A DNA stretch of 64,000 bases from Bursaphelenchus xylophilus. Taxonomy: Eukaryota > Nematoda > Chromadorea > Rhabditida > Aphelenchoididae. Position numbers and translations under genes: made by a program. Below are positions 10,910 to 21,812 of this stretch, piece after piece. The notes beneath the pieces were generated by a model. That model was not told the origin of the DNA and searched no databases. It saw only the letters and a list, made by a program, of their open reading frames with translations. The stretch is taken from assembly GCA_904066235.2 (NCBI GenBank), contig CAJFCV020000005.1, positions 11,341,501 through 11,405,500 on the forward strand. Reading direction: 5' to 3'. Positions within the stretch are counted from its first letter, which is position 1, and the number at the start of each line of letters is the position of its first letter.

Positions 10910-13900
10910 ATGGACTACACAATCGTGCTGAAGATTATCCTAGTGTTATTTTTTTGCTATTCAACATGGGCCCTGGATGTGGGGATTGATGTGGATGCGG
11001 CGCCAAAGGTGGATGTGAGGCTGTCGTTGGGCTGGATCCGGGGCTACGAATTCAAGTCCAAGGAGGGAACCGCCAACGTGTTTAAGGTAGGCGAGGCGCA
11101 GATTTTCACCGTGAAATATTATAATTTTGAGCTGCAGTGCAATAATAATAAGGTTTTTGCACTTTTTCGACTTATCTGCACTTTAAGTGCAAAAATAAAA
11201 AATCTTCCAAGCCTCTGTCATTATGGGCATCATTGTGGATATACATGCCAAATTTCAAATTTCTCCGTTGCTCCTGTCTGCCGGAATGTCGAAATCATTA
11301 CGAAGCTTCGACAACTTCCCTTGTAAAGTCATCGTTTTTTCAGCGAGTCCCATACATTTCCCCGCCCATCGGAGACCTGCGCTTCCACAGCCCAGTTCCA
11401 GCCAAGTCCTGGGAAGGGATCCTGGATGCCACACAGCCCGCCTTGGCGTGTCCACAGAACACAACGGACATGGACAAGTATACGTGGGCCGCCGTGAAAG
11501 ATCAGAGCGAGGACTGTGTGTATTTGAATATCTATGCGGACAACCGTTGCAATGTGAGTGAAAAAATGAATCGAATTGAATTTTGGTGCACCTACCGTAA
11601 TTTTGGATGATTTCTAACCGCTTTTACGCATCATCTAGGCGACAAACCCTTGTCCAGTTCTTTTTTATCTTCATGGCGGCGGCAACACCTTCGACGGTCC
11701 CAGGATGTTCAACGACTCTTTGATTGTCGAGAACTTTGCGTCGCATGGAGTGGTTTGGGTGTTGCCCTCATTTCGCCTCGGGATTCTTGGCTGGATGGAC
11801 ATTGGCGAGAGCACCGTTGATGCACCTTATAATGCGGGAATGCTGGGTATGTATCGGTCTGTCGGGAAAATAATGAGCTCTCTTTCGCATCGAAAATCAC
11901 GTTGACGGCGAGAAAATGAACTGTGTCGCGGCAAAGTCGAATTGATTTTCACTTCAGCGATCGGCGCAGCCACATTACCCTCATAATTTTCCCGACAGAC
12001 TGAAAATAGTAAAAAGAATTATGCAATTGTTTGTCGCCGCGACGCAATTGAAAAACGCGTACATCGACAAGCAAAAAGTCTACGTACTTTTGAAAAACCG
12101 TAGTATCAGTCTGTCGGGAAAATAGTGTGGATTCGTCGCGCCTTGGAACCGCCCAGCATCGGTTTTGCGCCCGTTAGCCGCGGCTGGAGATTTGGTGCGC
12201 GACTGCGACAAGGCAAGACATTCTGCTATCCGCATTATTTTCCCGACAGACTGACAGATAAACTTGCAAAGACTCAACTACATAAAAAATTTCTGGCTTA
12301 TGAAATTTCCACTTTCAGATTTGATCGCGGCCCTTCGCTGGACCCAACAAGAAATCTCCGCTTTTGGAGGAAACAACCGCGATATTGTGTTGCTGGGCCA
12401 TAGTTCTGGGGCCCACCTGGCCTCGTTGGTCTTGTCCAGCCCCGCAGTGGAGGCGAACGCATTTAGTCGGGCATTTATTTTGAGTCCGGCCGGGCGATTT
12501 TTGGATCATATTGACCGGCCAAGAAGCACATTCATCGCCGAAAAAGTGGGCGTAAGTTGAGGATGCGGTGGTATGCAAGTAGCCGACAATTCCGAATTTT
12601 ATTTGATTAAGATTTCAGTGCATTTTCGACGACAACCTGGAGTACCTCAACTTTACACAACGCGTCTCCTGCTTGCGTTCCAAGCCTTACCAAGAGCTTA
12701 TAAATTCCGCCCAACCCATGCAAGACAAACGGCCGGACGACATCGTTGCACCACAGGTCGATGGGTACAGCATGACTCAACGGACTCTCTATGATCTGGC
12801 GCAACAGTGGCGGGCAAGTTGTTGCTTATTTATCGACAAAAAGTCTTGTTCAGCCAATCAAAGTGTTCTTGGGAGTGATGTCCTACGAAGGGGATTTCGA
12901 CGTCGGATACTTCGACAAAGACGTCTGTTACACCTTCATGCCTTACGTTTGTCCCGGACGTTTGGCGGAGTGTGAGTTGAAGTGTCGCGAAGTGTTCGGA
13001 GGGCCCCACAAAATCCCGATCGGAGGGACGTTTATTCAGGCATACACCTGGCTCGTTGGGCACATCAACACGAACAAGGGCGGAGAGTCGTATTATCAGG
13101 TGTTCGATCAGTATCACGCCGACGTTCATGCCGACGATCTGGCGTTTGCGCTCGGCTTGCATGCGAAGAGAAAGTTTCATGCCAGGAATGTTGGACACCA
13201 AATGCAGAAGCGGTTCTTCCCCAAACTGCTGCTGAGATTTATATTGAACCAAACGTTGGTTGAAGGTAGGTTGACATATTCTACCTTTTTTCAGACTTTT
13301 TCAATCAGGTGACAAAAATCGCGTAAGAAGGCATCGAAATTCTAGTTGTAAGTCGGCCGGTAAAATAGGGGTATCGGGTCGTCGCACGCCAAACTGAGAC
13401 AAGCTTAAAACAGTCCGGTGAATGGATCGGCCATTTGCCAAAAAAAGACGCGAAAAAACGTTTTGTCGGGGAAGAAATGGGGAATTTTTGGGGCGAGAGA
13501 GTACGTTTTTGCGTATCTTTTTTCTGCCTTCTCTGCGAAATCAAGACGAAGTGTAAAAAACCGATAGCGAAGAGTCTATTCCGGTCACCGGACTCCTCAG
13601 TTTGACGTGCGTCGCGCCTTTGAATTTGCCCATCATTTCTTTTTGACGGCTAGCCGCAGCCGGAGATTTGGTGCTCGATTGCACTTGGGATGTTTTATAC
13701 GATGAAACATGTTTTTGATAGGGAAGTACCCGAAGTGCGACGCCTAGGTTTTGCTTTCATATTTTGTATGCACTTCGGGCGTATACTATTACGCTTTTTC
13801 AAAAGTGCAGACACATTTTGTCGTGGGCCGCACCGTGCACAAAAATCCCTTTTGCGGGGTGCATTTTTTTCCGCCTTTTTTTCGGACCGCACAGTGCAAG

Positions 13901-14851
13901 TTTCGTGTTCCCCGCGCGACGCGATCCTTTTCGAAACATTTTGCACTGTGCAATTTCTAAAAATTCGCGCCGGCTCCGTTGAGAAAAGCCTACGTCGCTG
14001 CGACATTGCAATTGCACGGTGCAAAAGGTCAAATGCACCCCGCAAGAAGGCAATTTTGTGCACAGTGCGGCCCACGACAAAAAGTGCACGCACCTTCTGG
14101 AACGACTAGTAGCACGTATCATGTCCTGAAAGCCTTAGCTTTTGCGCTATCTGAAATCAGAAACCTTTTCTTGCAAAAAAAAACGGTAGCAGTAAAGCCG
14201 AAATTTTTTATTTTGTGTCTGTCAGTCTGTCGGGAAAATAATGTGGTCTCGTCGTACCTTGGAATCGCCCATTACCGCTTTGGGATGGCTAGCCGCGTCT
14301 GGAGATTCTATGCGCGGCTGCGACGAGGCGAGAGATCTTTTCCGCGATGAATCCACATTATTTTCCCGACGACATGACAAGACATTTCAATAAACTGCAT
14401 GTCCCTTCAAAACATTCTAGGCTGGGAGCCAATGGATCTGCAGGGCCGCAACTACTTCTACAACAACTTCAAAGCCATTGGAGACCCGGACAATTACACA
14501 GTCGTTATAAAGCCGCACTACGTCAAAGGCGAGATCTATCATCAGGCGGCGGTCGACTTCTGGTGGAGGGACTTGGCCGAGCTGCACAAACATGACCTTC
14601 GCCATCTGCATTCAACACCCCCACCGCCTGCACCATCTCCGGTTGTTGTGGAGACCACCGGCGTTCCCTGGTACATATTCTTGATCGTGATCGTGATTGC
14701 GTTGGTGCTGGCGTTGGCATTGCTGGTTATTGTCGGGGTTTCGTTTGTTTGGAAGGCGAGACGGGTGTATAAAAGTGACAAAGAGATGAAGGAGACAGAG
14801 AAAGGTGATGGAACAAATAACTCAGGCAATGCGGAGCGCAATGATGTATAA
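10910..14851 (+). CDS. Carboxylesterase type B, C-terminally membrane-anchored (esterase B, 621 aa)
   Basis: Exons 10910-11086, 11344-11553, 11639-11846, 12319-12551, 12619-12813, 12854-13265, 14421-14851. Every exon has the same length as in esterase A, giving the same residue numbers: HGGG 141-144, Ser227 (GHSSG), Glu353, His433, membrane segment about 563-588. The signal peptide is MDYTIVLKIILVLFFCYSTW. Changes from A are mostly conservative; the last exon is almost identical, suggesting recent duplication or gene conversion. Intron 5 (12814-12853) again begins GC (CGG|GCAAGT). Intron 1 lacks the large minisatellite seen in A. It faces esterase C tail to tail, 189 bp apart. Predicted secretory-pathway ester hydrolase; substrate unknown. 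Confidence 0.9.
11854..12003. mobile_element. Family B MITE, GAGC subtype
   Basis: ATCGGTCTGTCGGGAAAATA to TTTTCCCGACAGACTGA. It starts five bases after the intron 3 donor of esterase B, the same offset as the first copy in esterase A but of the other subtype. Confidence 0.78.
12105..12254. mobile_element. Family B MITE, GTGGA subtype
   Basis: ATCAGTCTGTCGGGAAAATA to ATTTTCCCGACAGACTGA; core with CGTTAGCCGCGGCTGGAGA. Second copy in intron 3 of esterase B. Confidence 0.8.
13386..13609. mobile_element. Small inverted-repeat element with (ACGTC)AAACTGAG ends
   Basis: Bounded by CACGCCAAACTGAGAC and CTCAGTTTGACGTG. The same 224-bp sequence, with AGACGCGAAAAAACG and GGGGCGAGAGAGTACG, recurs at 46190-46412 inside a family A MITE. 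In intron 6 of esterase B. Confidence 0.7.
13795..14100. repeat. GCACNGTGC palindrome cluster in an inverted-repeat element
   Basis: The ends are inverted: TTTTGTCGTGGGCCGCACCG near 13815 and GCACAGTGCGGCCCACGAC near 14065. In between are several GCACCGTGC, GCACAGTGC, GCACTGTGC and GCACGGTGC motifs. In intron 6 of esterase B. Confidence 0.75.
14222..14377. mobile_element. Family B MITE, GTGGA subtype
   Basis: TCAGTCTGTCGGGAAAATAA to ATTATTTTCCCGACGACATGA, 44 bp before the last exon of esterase B. It is positionally equivalent to 10018-10160, so it predates the duplication or was spread by conversion. Confidence 0.8.
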
Positions 14852-14873
14852 GATTGTAAATATTGGAGTTTGA

Positions 14874-14879
14874 AATAAA
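14874..14879 (+). terminator. Polyadenylation signal AATAAA for esterase B
   Basis: AATAAA 23 bp past the stop codon. Confidence 0.6.
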
Positions 14880-14968
14880 GTAAAAAGTAATCGTTGTAAA
14901 AGAGCACAAGTTTGAAATTAAGGGGAAGTATCGGAGTCGGTGGAGTGATATATTAAATTTTATGACTA

Positions 14969-14974
14969 TTTATT
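14969..14974 (-). terminator. Polyadenylation signal AATAAA for esterase C
   Basis: TTTATT on the plus strand reads AATAAA on the minus strand, 67 bp past the esterase C stop, in the tail-to-tail interval. Confidence 0.55.
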
Positions 14975-15040
14975 ATTTATATATGATATAAAATTACAAC
15001 AAAATTTGAGTAAAATCGAACAAGTTACAAAAAGTTTCGT

Positions 15041-18000
15041 CTAATGTTTTGTGGATTGCCGAGTCTTCCAAATAATTGGCACCCCAATAACAACGAACAA
15101 TGACATGGCCAAAATCAGCATGATGATGATGACGAGCACAAAGATCCACCATGGGACGCCCTCCTCTTTGGGAGAAGGTGGATGTGGGAGTCCCGATGCC
15201 TCCTCTTCTTCCTCGCCTTGATCGCCCTTATGCCAGTGGACGTGGGCCAGATCACGCCACCAGAAGTCGATTGCCGGCTCGTCGAAGATGACGTTGGGGA
15301 CGAAATGCGGCTTCTCGACAATGGTGTAGTTGCTGGGCTTGCCGATCGCTTTGATGTTGTTGTAATAGTAGCCGCGGCCTTCGGCGTCCATGGGAAGCCA
15401 GCCTGGAAAGGGAGACGGTTTAACAGGGATGCAAAAAGGCTTGAAATGCTCTCAGTGCATTCCACCTTTTGACAGACCTCGCAAGCGCACCGTGCAAAAC
15501 AGGAAATGCGCGCGACAGACGGTTGCACAGTGCAAAATGGATCGAAAAGGTCGGCGCACCGTGCAAAAAAAGCAACGTGCGCGACAGACGATTGCACAGT
15601 GCAAAATGGTTCGAAAGGTCAGCGCACCGTGCAAAAAAGGAAACGCGCGCGACAGACGATTGCACAGTGCAAAAAAAAGCAAAATGCACTGTGCGCCGCG
15701 ACAAAAAGTCTACGCTCTTTGGAAAAAGCGCAGTGCAATAAAAAATTCTTACCATCAACAACACTGCCTTCCAAAATGAACTTCCTCAAAAGCCGGGGGA
15801 AGAACTTTTTCATGATTTGATGTCCCACATTCCTCCGATGGAATCCCTCTTCCGCATTCAGCCCGAACGCGAAGATCAGCTCGTCAGCATGAGCATTGGC
15901 ATGATACTCGTCCCACACCTGATACCAGGTTGGCGCACCTTGGTTCGTGTTCACAAAACCGAGGATCCAAGAGAATGCGTGGACGAAGGAGGCGCTGATT
16001 GGAAGCTCCCGGCCATGTGCGTAACGGTCTTTGCACTTTTGGTCGCATTCGTCTTTGCGGTTGGGGCAAAGCAGTGTCACGTAGTTTAGGCACACGTCCG
16101 TGTCGTTGTAGCCCAGGTCGAAGTCGTTCTCGACGGCGGTGACGCCGATGAGCAGGGGTAGTGGCTGAAAGCGGTAGGGGTATTTTAAGGCTAAAAAGTG
16201 AGCCAGAAAGAGGGAATATTATTTTAATAATGCAAAGCGGTTTGATAGGGGATGTTTACGCTTTAACTATCAGTCTGTCGGGAAAATAATGAGCGCTCTG
16301 TCGCATAGGAAATCGCATCGCCGCCGAGAAAATGAATTGTCTCTTGGCAAAATCAAATTGCTTTTCACTTCAGTGCCACCACCAGCGATATTGTGCTCAT
16401 TATTTTCCCGACATACTGATGCTATACTTGCGGCAAAAATTCCTGAAAATTACATTTTATCGATGTTTTGGCGCTGCGATAAATGGGAATCCAGCGCGAC
16501 GTGGGGCCAAAATTACAAAATACGTTTGTTTCTCAGTCTGTCGGGAAAATAGTGTGGACTTGTCGCGCCTTAGAATCGCCCATCATTGCTTTGGGACGGC
16601 TGGCCGCGGTTGGAAACTCAGTGCAATCAGAGGAGAAATTTTTTTGTGACAAATCCATATTATTTTCCCGACGAACTGACGGTCAAGACAATAGATGACG
16701 GGGTCTCCTTTTGAGACAACAAGAACATAATCAGCCCAAGATCCATAAAGAAACGTCAGTTTCGAAGATGACAGAACTAATTAGAGCATTGGGTGACCAG
16801 AAAAGACAAAAAAATAAGGTCTTACATGCCATCGGTTCATATACCCGGCCACAGTCGGCTCAATGTACGTGTAGCCATCAGGCTGGGCTCCACTAAAACC
16901 TTGAGGTCTCATTCCTTCGAGAGGAATTCCAGCGTTAATCAACTCCTCAACCGGCTTCTTTCGAAGGCAGTCTAGCCGAGAGGTCATGTTGAGTGGCTCA
17001 AGTTTGTCGTTGAGGTAGCACTGAAAGTTTGATTTCAGCGTTGAATGTTTTTACACGCTCTAAAAAATAGACCTATAATTCTTACTCCAACTTTTTCCAA
17101 GATAAAGCTGCTTCTCGGCCGGTTCAAGTGAGCGTTCGCCACACTCCCTGGACTGAACAGAATCGCTCGACTGAACGCCTTTTCCTCGACAGCGACGCTT
17201 GAAAGCAGCGCCGAGCCAAGATGTCCGCCACTGCTGTGACCGAACAGCACAATGTCTCTGGGATTGCCGCCGAAAGTCAGGATCTCGCGTTGGGTCCAGC
17301 GGAGGGCCTGGATCAAGTCTGAAAGAGATTTTTTTCATTTTTACTCGTCGCATATCAGTCTGTCGGGTAAATAATGTGGCTTTGCCGAGGGCTTGGAATC
17401 GCCTTTCATCACTTTACGAGGGCTAGCGGCGGCTGGAGATTTGATGCGCGTCTGCTACAGGCGGCATATTTTTTCTGCCGCAAATCCTCATTATTTTCCC
17501 GACGGACTGATAAACGCTAAAAAGTTTAGTTAAAACGACAATCTCTTGTCGGTAATGTGCCGACTTACCCAACAGTCCAGCATTATAGGGTGCATCCGGC
17601 CAAATCTGCGGCCCAATATCCATCCAGCCCAAAATACCCAATCGAAATGACGGTAGTACCCAAACAATCTCTCTTGCCGCGAAATGACGGGCAATTTCGA
17701 CGTCGTTGAACTCTCTCGGAGTTCCGTACTGATCTTCTCCACCATGAATGTAGAAGACTACAGGACAAAGGCGCTCTTGCTAAAGCGAGAAAATGGCTTG
17801 GCTTTTATAGTCATCAAATTTTTATAAATATATCATTCTGTCGGGAAAGTAATGAGCACTCTGTCGCATCGAAATTCGCATCGCCGCAGGAAAAATGAAT
17901 TGTGTTGCGAGAAAATCAAATTGCTTTTCACTCCAGCGACTTGATCGGTTCAGCGACATATCGCTTATTGTTTTCCTGACAGATTGATTTGAGAAACGTT

Positions 18001-18660
18001 TAAAAATTCATTTAAAAACCCACGTTGCAACGTTTGTCAGCATATACGTTCAAATAGATGCAGTCCTCGCTCTGCTCCTTGACGTACTTCAATGAGTACG
18101 GGCTCATTTTTGTGTAGTTTTGTGGGCATGCTGGCGCTGGCTTCGTCGCGTCCAAGATGCCGTCCCAGGACCTGACTGGGACCGGAGCATGGAAGCGGAG
18201 AGGGCCGACGGGCGGCTCAATAAATGGGATTTTCTGAAAGAAATCGGTTACAGGGGAAATCATCAAAATAAGCAAGGCATCTTGAGCTTGTGGAAATTTT
18301 GTGTTTGTTGAGACATTTAAAAAAGATATATCAGTCTGTCGGGAAAATAATGAGCACTCTGGCGCATCGAAAATTGCATCGCCCCCAAGGACATGAATTC
18401 AGCGACACTGCTCATTATTTTCCCGACAGAATAAAAGCTCTCGCCTTGCAGACACTGCCAAGGTATTCAACGACCCCTGCGCATCTCACCTTGAAAACAT
18501 TGGCCGTGCCAAACTCCGTCTCCAGCTCGTACCCCTCAATCCACCCTTGAGACAACTGTCGCTGCACCTTCGGCGCCTTCTCTACATCAACTCCGAACGA
18601 AAGATCATCTTGAGAAATGACCGAATTAAATAAAAATAGTAAAACAAAACCTCTCCACAT
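15041..18660 (-). CDS. Carboxylesterase type B, membrane-anchored, altered oxyanion loop (esterase C, 597 aa)
   Basis: Exons (minus) 18660-18490, 18233-18024, 17779-17569, 17318-17086, 17020-16826, 16164-15753, 15402-15041; intron positions and phases match esterases A and B. Signal peptide MWRGFVLLFLFNSVIS. Nucleophile Ser226 in GHSSG, Glu352 in AVEND, His432 in AHADEL, then a C-terminal membrane segment (WWIFVLVIIIMLILAMSLFV) and short tail KTRQSTKH. The usual HGGG loop reads H139-G-G-E142, so the third Gly, an oxyanion-hole donor in cholinesterases, is Glu; this may change catalysis. All introns have GT donors, unlike A and B. Older, more diverged member of the cluster, convergent with esterase B. 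Confidence 0.88.
15475..15740. repeat. GCACNGTGC cluster, tandem 60-bp units
   Basis: Three near-repeats of about 63 bp (GGTCGGCGCACCGTGCAAAA, then GCGCGACAGACG and TTGCACAGTGCAAAATGG) run from 15480 to 15700 and end in CGACAAAAAGTCTACGC. In the last intron of esterase C. Confidence 0.75.
16269..16420. mobile_element. Family B MITE, GAGC subtype
   Basis: ATCAGTCTGTCGGGAAAATA to ATTTTCCCGACATACTGAT, core TCGCATAGGAAATCGCATCG. In intron 5 of esterase C. Confidence 0.8.
16532..16679. mobile_element. Family B MITE, GTGGA subtype
   Basis: CTCAGTCTGTCGGGAAAATA to ATTATTTTCCCGACGAACTGA, core GACGGCTGGCCGCGGTTGGA. In intron 5 of esterase C. Confidence 0.78.
17354..17511. mobile_element. Family B MITE, GTGGA subtype
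   Basis: ATCAGTCTGTCGGGTAAATA to ATTATTTTCCCGACGGACTG, core GGGCTAGCGGCGGCTGGAGA. In intron 3 of esterase C. Confidence 0.78.
17832..17987. mobile_element. Family B MITE, GAGC subtype, degenerate right end
   Basis: ATCATTCTGTCGGGAAAGTA at the left; the right end is changed to ATTGTTTTCCTGACAGATTGA. In intron 2 of esterase C. Confidence 0.7.
18330..18431. mobile_element. Family B MITE, short internal deletion
   Basis: ATCAGTCTGTCGGGAAAATA to ATTATTTTCCCGACAGA, only about 100 bp. In intron 1 of esterase C. Confidence 0.75.
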
Positions 18661-19046
18661 GAAGTCAAGCCGGACTATCGCTCTTGTTTATCGAGTTGAT
18701 ATTTCAGATCACATTCACATTAGGGATTTGCATAATTTTGGAAGTTTTTCGTCCATTCCCGAACAAGTACTCTCATTTTGAAACTTCTAGACAAAATTTC
18801 ATGTAGAATGTGATACATCGTTTTGTAGAGGAACTGATCGATGAGGGGCTATTGAGGTCATTGGGAGGTTTGAAACTTAGAGAATGTTTTGCAAAAAAAT
18901 GATGAGAAATGGTAGAAAATTGTGGAAAATACAGCCAAAAACAATGGTAACAAGCTGTCGCAGAAAAATCATGATTTTTTAATAATACATGTAGTTTTTG
19001 GATTCTAAAGTGAAGCTCAGATTTCGATGAAAATTGGCTCAAATTT
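18661..19046. other. Upstream region of esterase C, no gene seen
   Basis: AT-rich DNA between the esterase C start and a family D element. Its promoter should be here, but no copy of the esterase A/B promoter block is visible. Confidence 0.4.
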
Positions 19047-19842
19047 ACAGGGGAAGTAAACAAGTGCGACGCTCAGATTTTCCTTAAATTTGGCACACAC
19101 ATCAGACTTACAGTGACAGAACTGATCCAGTGGCAAAAAAAGTACCACTTTGTGTCCGGGAAGTATCAGAAATGTGGCAAAATGTTTCCCTATCCAAGTG
19201 AAAAAACTTCGTTTTGAAGGGCGCGCCCTTTCCTTCACAAAAAAAGCGCTCGCTGAAATCGGAGTCTTTTCACTTGCAGATGGAAGCATTTTGCCACATT
19301 TTTATTTTTGATACTTCCCGGATGCAAAATGGACTTTTTTTTAACACTGGATCAGGTCTCCCCACTGTAGGCAACACATCAATTTTTAAAAGTTTTAGCT
19401 CGCGCCTTGCAGGTGCAGCCGAGATTTTCAACGATTTTTGCGAGAGAGAACGCGAAAAGAGGGCGATCAGAGACGAGAACAGTTCATCGCGCTTTGCGGA
19501 AACGACCGAGATTTTTAGATCGAAAATTGTCAAAAATGCGCCATTTTTTGCGAATTTCGACCTGAAAAGTTTCATGCTTATTCCTACTGTAGAGGGTAAT
19601 GTTTCCAAAAAAAATCAATTTTTTCTTCACGAAACTGGCAAAGATGCGGCCAAAAGGTGTTTTCTCTCTAACCGCCCTTCGAGTTTCGCCTACTCTCTCG
19701 GCCGTAAACATCGTCGAATATCTCGGCTGCGCCTGCAAAGCGCGAGCTAAAACTTTCAGGAATTGATATGCGATCCATCTCCAAAGTGTGTAAAAAATTT
19801 AAAGAAAATCTGCGGGTCGCACTTCCAGCAGTTCCCCTCTGA
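19047..19842. mobile_element. Family D foldback element, with a family A MITE nested inside
   Basis: Ends are inverted: GGGGAAGTAAACAAGTGCGA at the left and, inverted, GAGGGGAACTGCTGGAAGTG at the right, with the family core CTCGCGCCTTGCAG and its inverse TGCAAAGCGCGAGC. The nested family A copy at 19111-19367 has intact TA duplications, so it arrived later. Confidence 0.7.
19111..19367. mobile_element. Family A MITE, 257 bp, intact ends, nested in family D
   Basis: CAGTGACAGAACTGATCCAG at the left and CACTG at the right after GGATCAGGTCTCCC, TA on both sides (19109-19110, 19368-19369). Confidence 0.85.
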
Positions 19843-20160
19843 TTTGGAGCAATTTTCCCTTTCAACAACTATCATTTTTGTTGAAAAAAACTATAAAAAA
19901 CCTCTCTTACTTTTTGGGAAACGGGTTGACTGTATTCTCGGAAAGCGACTTCAAAGTTAAATTTGAGAATTCCTCTTTTTTTTCTTCCGACTTTACTCCC
20001 ACTTCTTTTGGGAAAAGAAAACACAAACAAATATCGTTTACATTTGGGTCAAGGTATCACCAAGGTAATGTCGACGGTCAGCGCCGACCTTTAATTACTC
20101 TGATCACTGATTCTGAAAGTGTTGTGAGTAATTTTCCGCGTTTGTTGACCAAATTTAGCC
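19843..20160. other. Upstream region of the cystatin-like gene, no gene seen
   Basis: No coding signal beyond short random ORFs; likely holds the promoter of the next gene. Confidence 0.35.
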
Positions 20161-21085
20161 ATGAATTTGACGTATTTTTCACTGTTAAAAGCGCTGATTT
20201 TACTTTGGACCGAGGTTTTGGATTGTTCACTGTATGATCGAAGAGAGGAGGATGCTGGGATGTTTTTGTGGAGAGATATCAGCGATATGGAAGTGCAGGT
20301 GAGTATTAGAAATCAGCAATTCGAGAGACTGAGAGAGATTAAAGTCTTCATAATGCCGAAGCAAAATTTTTCAAAATTAGCTCAAAAACATATTTCATCG
20401 TATAAAATGTCACCAAAAATTGGTCATTAAAAATCATCCTATGGATAATAAACGTCGTGGAAATACAAGCCTTACACAAAAGGCGCTTTAAAATACTGCC
20501 AGCGGCAATTTTCGGCCATAATCTGCATTTTCGCAGACCTCTTTTTGCACAGTAAAATTCAACCATTTGATGTCTGCTAAAGCAAAAATAAATGTTTATA
20601 GCTAATTTCTGACGTCTCAATCTACCATTAAACAACAATTTCAATCCATAAACAAAATATTTTTAGCCTTAAAAGTTGATATTATTTTAGACTGTAGCCC
20701 TAAACGCCGTCGAGCGCTACAACAAGAACACCCATCCAAAACGAGTCGACATTCTCCTCGAAATCCTTGAAGCCCAATCTAGAGAAGCTACACTCGGCGA
20801 TGAATATATAATCTCCCTGGTTATCGGAGTTACCGGCTGTTCTTTTGAACACAAAAACAATTGTACTCGAAAAGACGTGGAATTTGTGGATTTCGTCAAT
20901 GTTGATGCGCTGAAGACAATTTCAATGAAAGAATATGTGTTTACATTCCATAAAATGAAATAAAATCTATTTATTTTTAGGTAAAATACAAAAAATTGTC
21001 GAATATTACAAACATTAGTCGAGAAAAGGTAAATTTTACAAAAAACGAGGTGGAATGGGAAGTAATTTTTCTAAACTCTAATTAA
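20161..21085 (+). CDS. Cystatin-like secreted protein (small cysteine-protease inhibitor fold)
   Basis: Exon 1 20161-20298 gives a hydrophobic leader MNLTYFSLLKALILLWTEVL. Exon 2 from 20691 gives TVALNAVERYNKNTHPKRVD then ILEAQSREATLGDEYIISLV and IGVTGCSFEHKNNC. The pattern A-x3-YN, a Q/R-rich loop ending in G-x-Y, alternating beta residues, G-x-T-x-C and a second Cys is that of type-2 cystatins, but the canonical QxVxG is degenerate. Reading on, exon 2 ends at TAA 20961-20963. Alternatively it splices after TAT (20936) to 20981-21085, adding VKYKKLSNITNISREK and ending LNSN. Both endings are possible. If functional it would inhibit papain-like proteases; the degenerate loop makes this unsure. 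Confidence 0.5.
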
Positions 21086-21204
21086 GATTTTGATAACGTA
21101 AGTTTATAATAATATTTTAATTTAAAAGCGAAAGTAATCGAGAAATTCGAGGATTTTCGGGATTTTTTGGACAAAAATCGCAGAAATTTCGTTGCCAAAA
21201 ATGA

Positions 21205-21745
21205 ATGATATTAATTTTGGGTAAATCAAGTTCATGGCTTCTAATCTACTCAAAAAACCGTCCAGATTGCCGGAAAATGGTTGGATTGGTCTAAAAATCT
21301 CATAAATGGCTAGCCAAAGTGTTTGATTGGTAGCTAAACCATCTAAATGACTAATCAAAAAGCTGGATTGTCCCTAAAAATCTCACAAATGGCTTGAAAA
21401 ATAGGTAGATTGAAAGGAAAATCATCTAAATGGCTAGTAAGAGTTGAATTGACCTGAAAACCTCAGTGAAATTTTTAATTGAGGTTTTCAAGTCAATTCA
21501 ACGCTATTTCTAGCCTTTTAGATGATTTTCCTTTCAATCTACCTCTTTGTTGAGCCATTTGTGAGATTTTTAGGGGTAATCCAGCTTTTTGACAAATCAT
21601 TTGCATGATTTGGCTATCAGTCAAACTCTTTGGCAAGCCGATTCTGAGATTTTTAGACCAACCCAGCCATTTTCCGGCAATCTGGACGATTTTTGAGTAG
21701 ATTAGAAGGCATAAATTTGATGCGCCCAACATTATTATCAAACAT
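21205..21745. mobile_element. Foldback element, about 540 bp near-perfect palindrome
   Basis: Centre near 21470. The left arm has GCTTCTAATCTACTCAAAAA and CGTCCAGATTGCCGGAAAAT; the right arm carries their inverse, ATTTTCCGGCAATCTGGACG and TTTTTGAGTAGATTAGAAG. No ORF of note. Lies between the cystatin-like gene and the next gene's 3' end. Confidence 0.75.
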
Positions 21746-21812
21746 TTCGATTTTTCAAACTAAAAAATTCAAAAAAATTCCAAAAAATCTCTCAAAATTA
21801 CATTATCCACAA

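Noticed and set aside
19214..19750. Plus-strand ORF of 178 aa
   Set aside because: Runs across nested family A and family D elements; no protein features.
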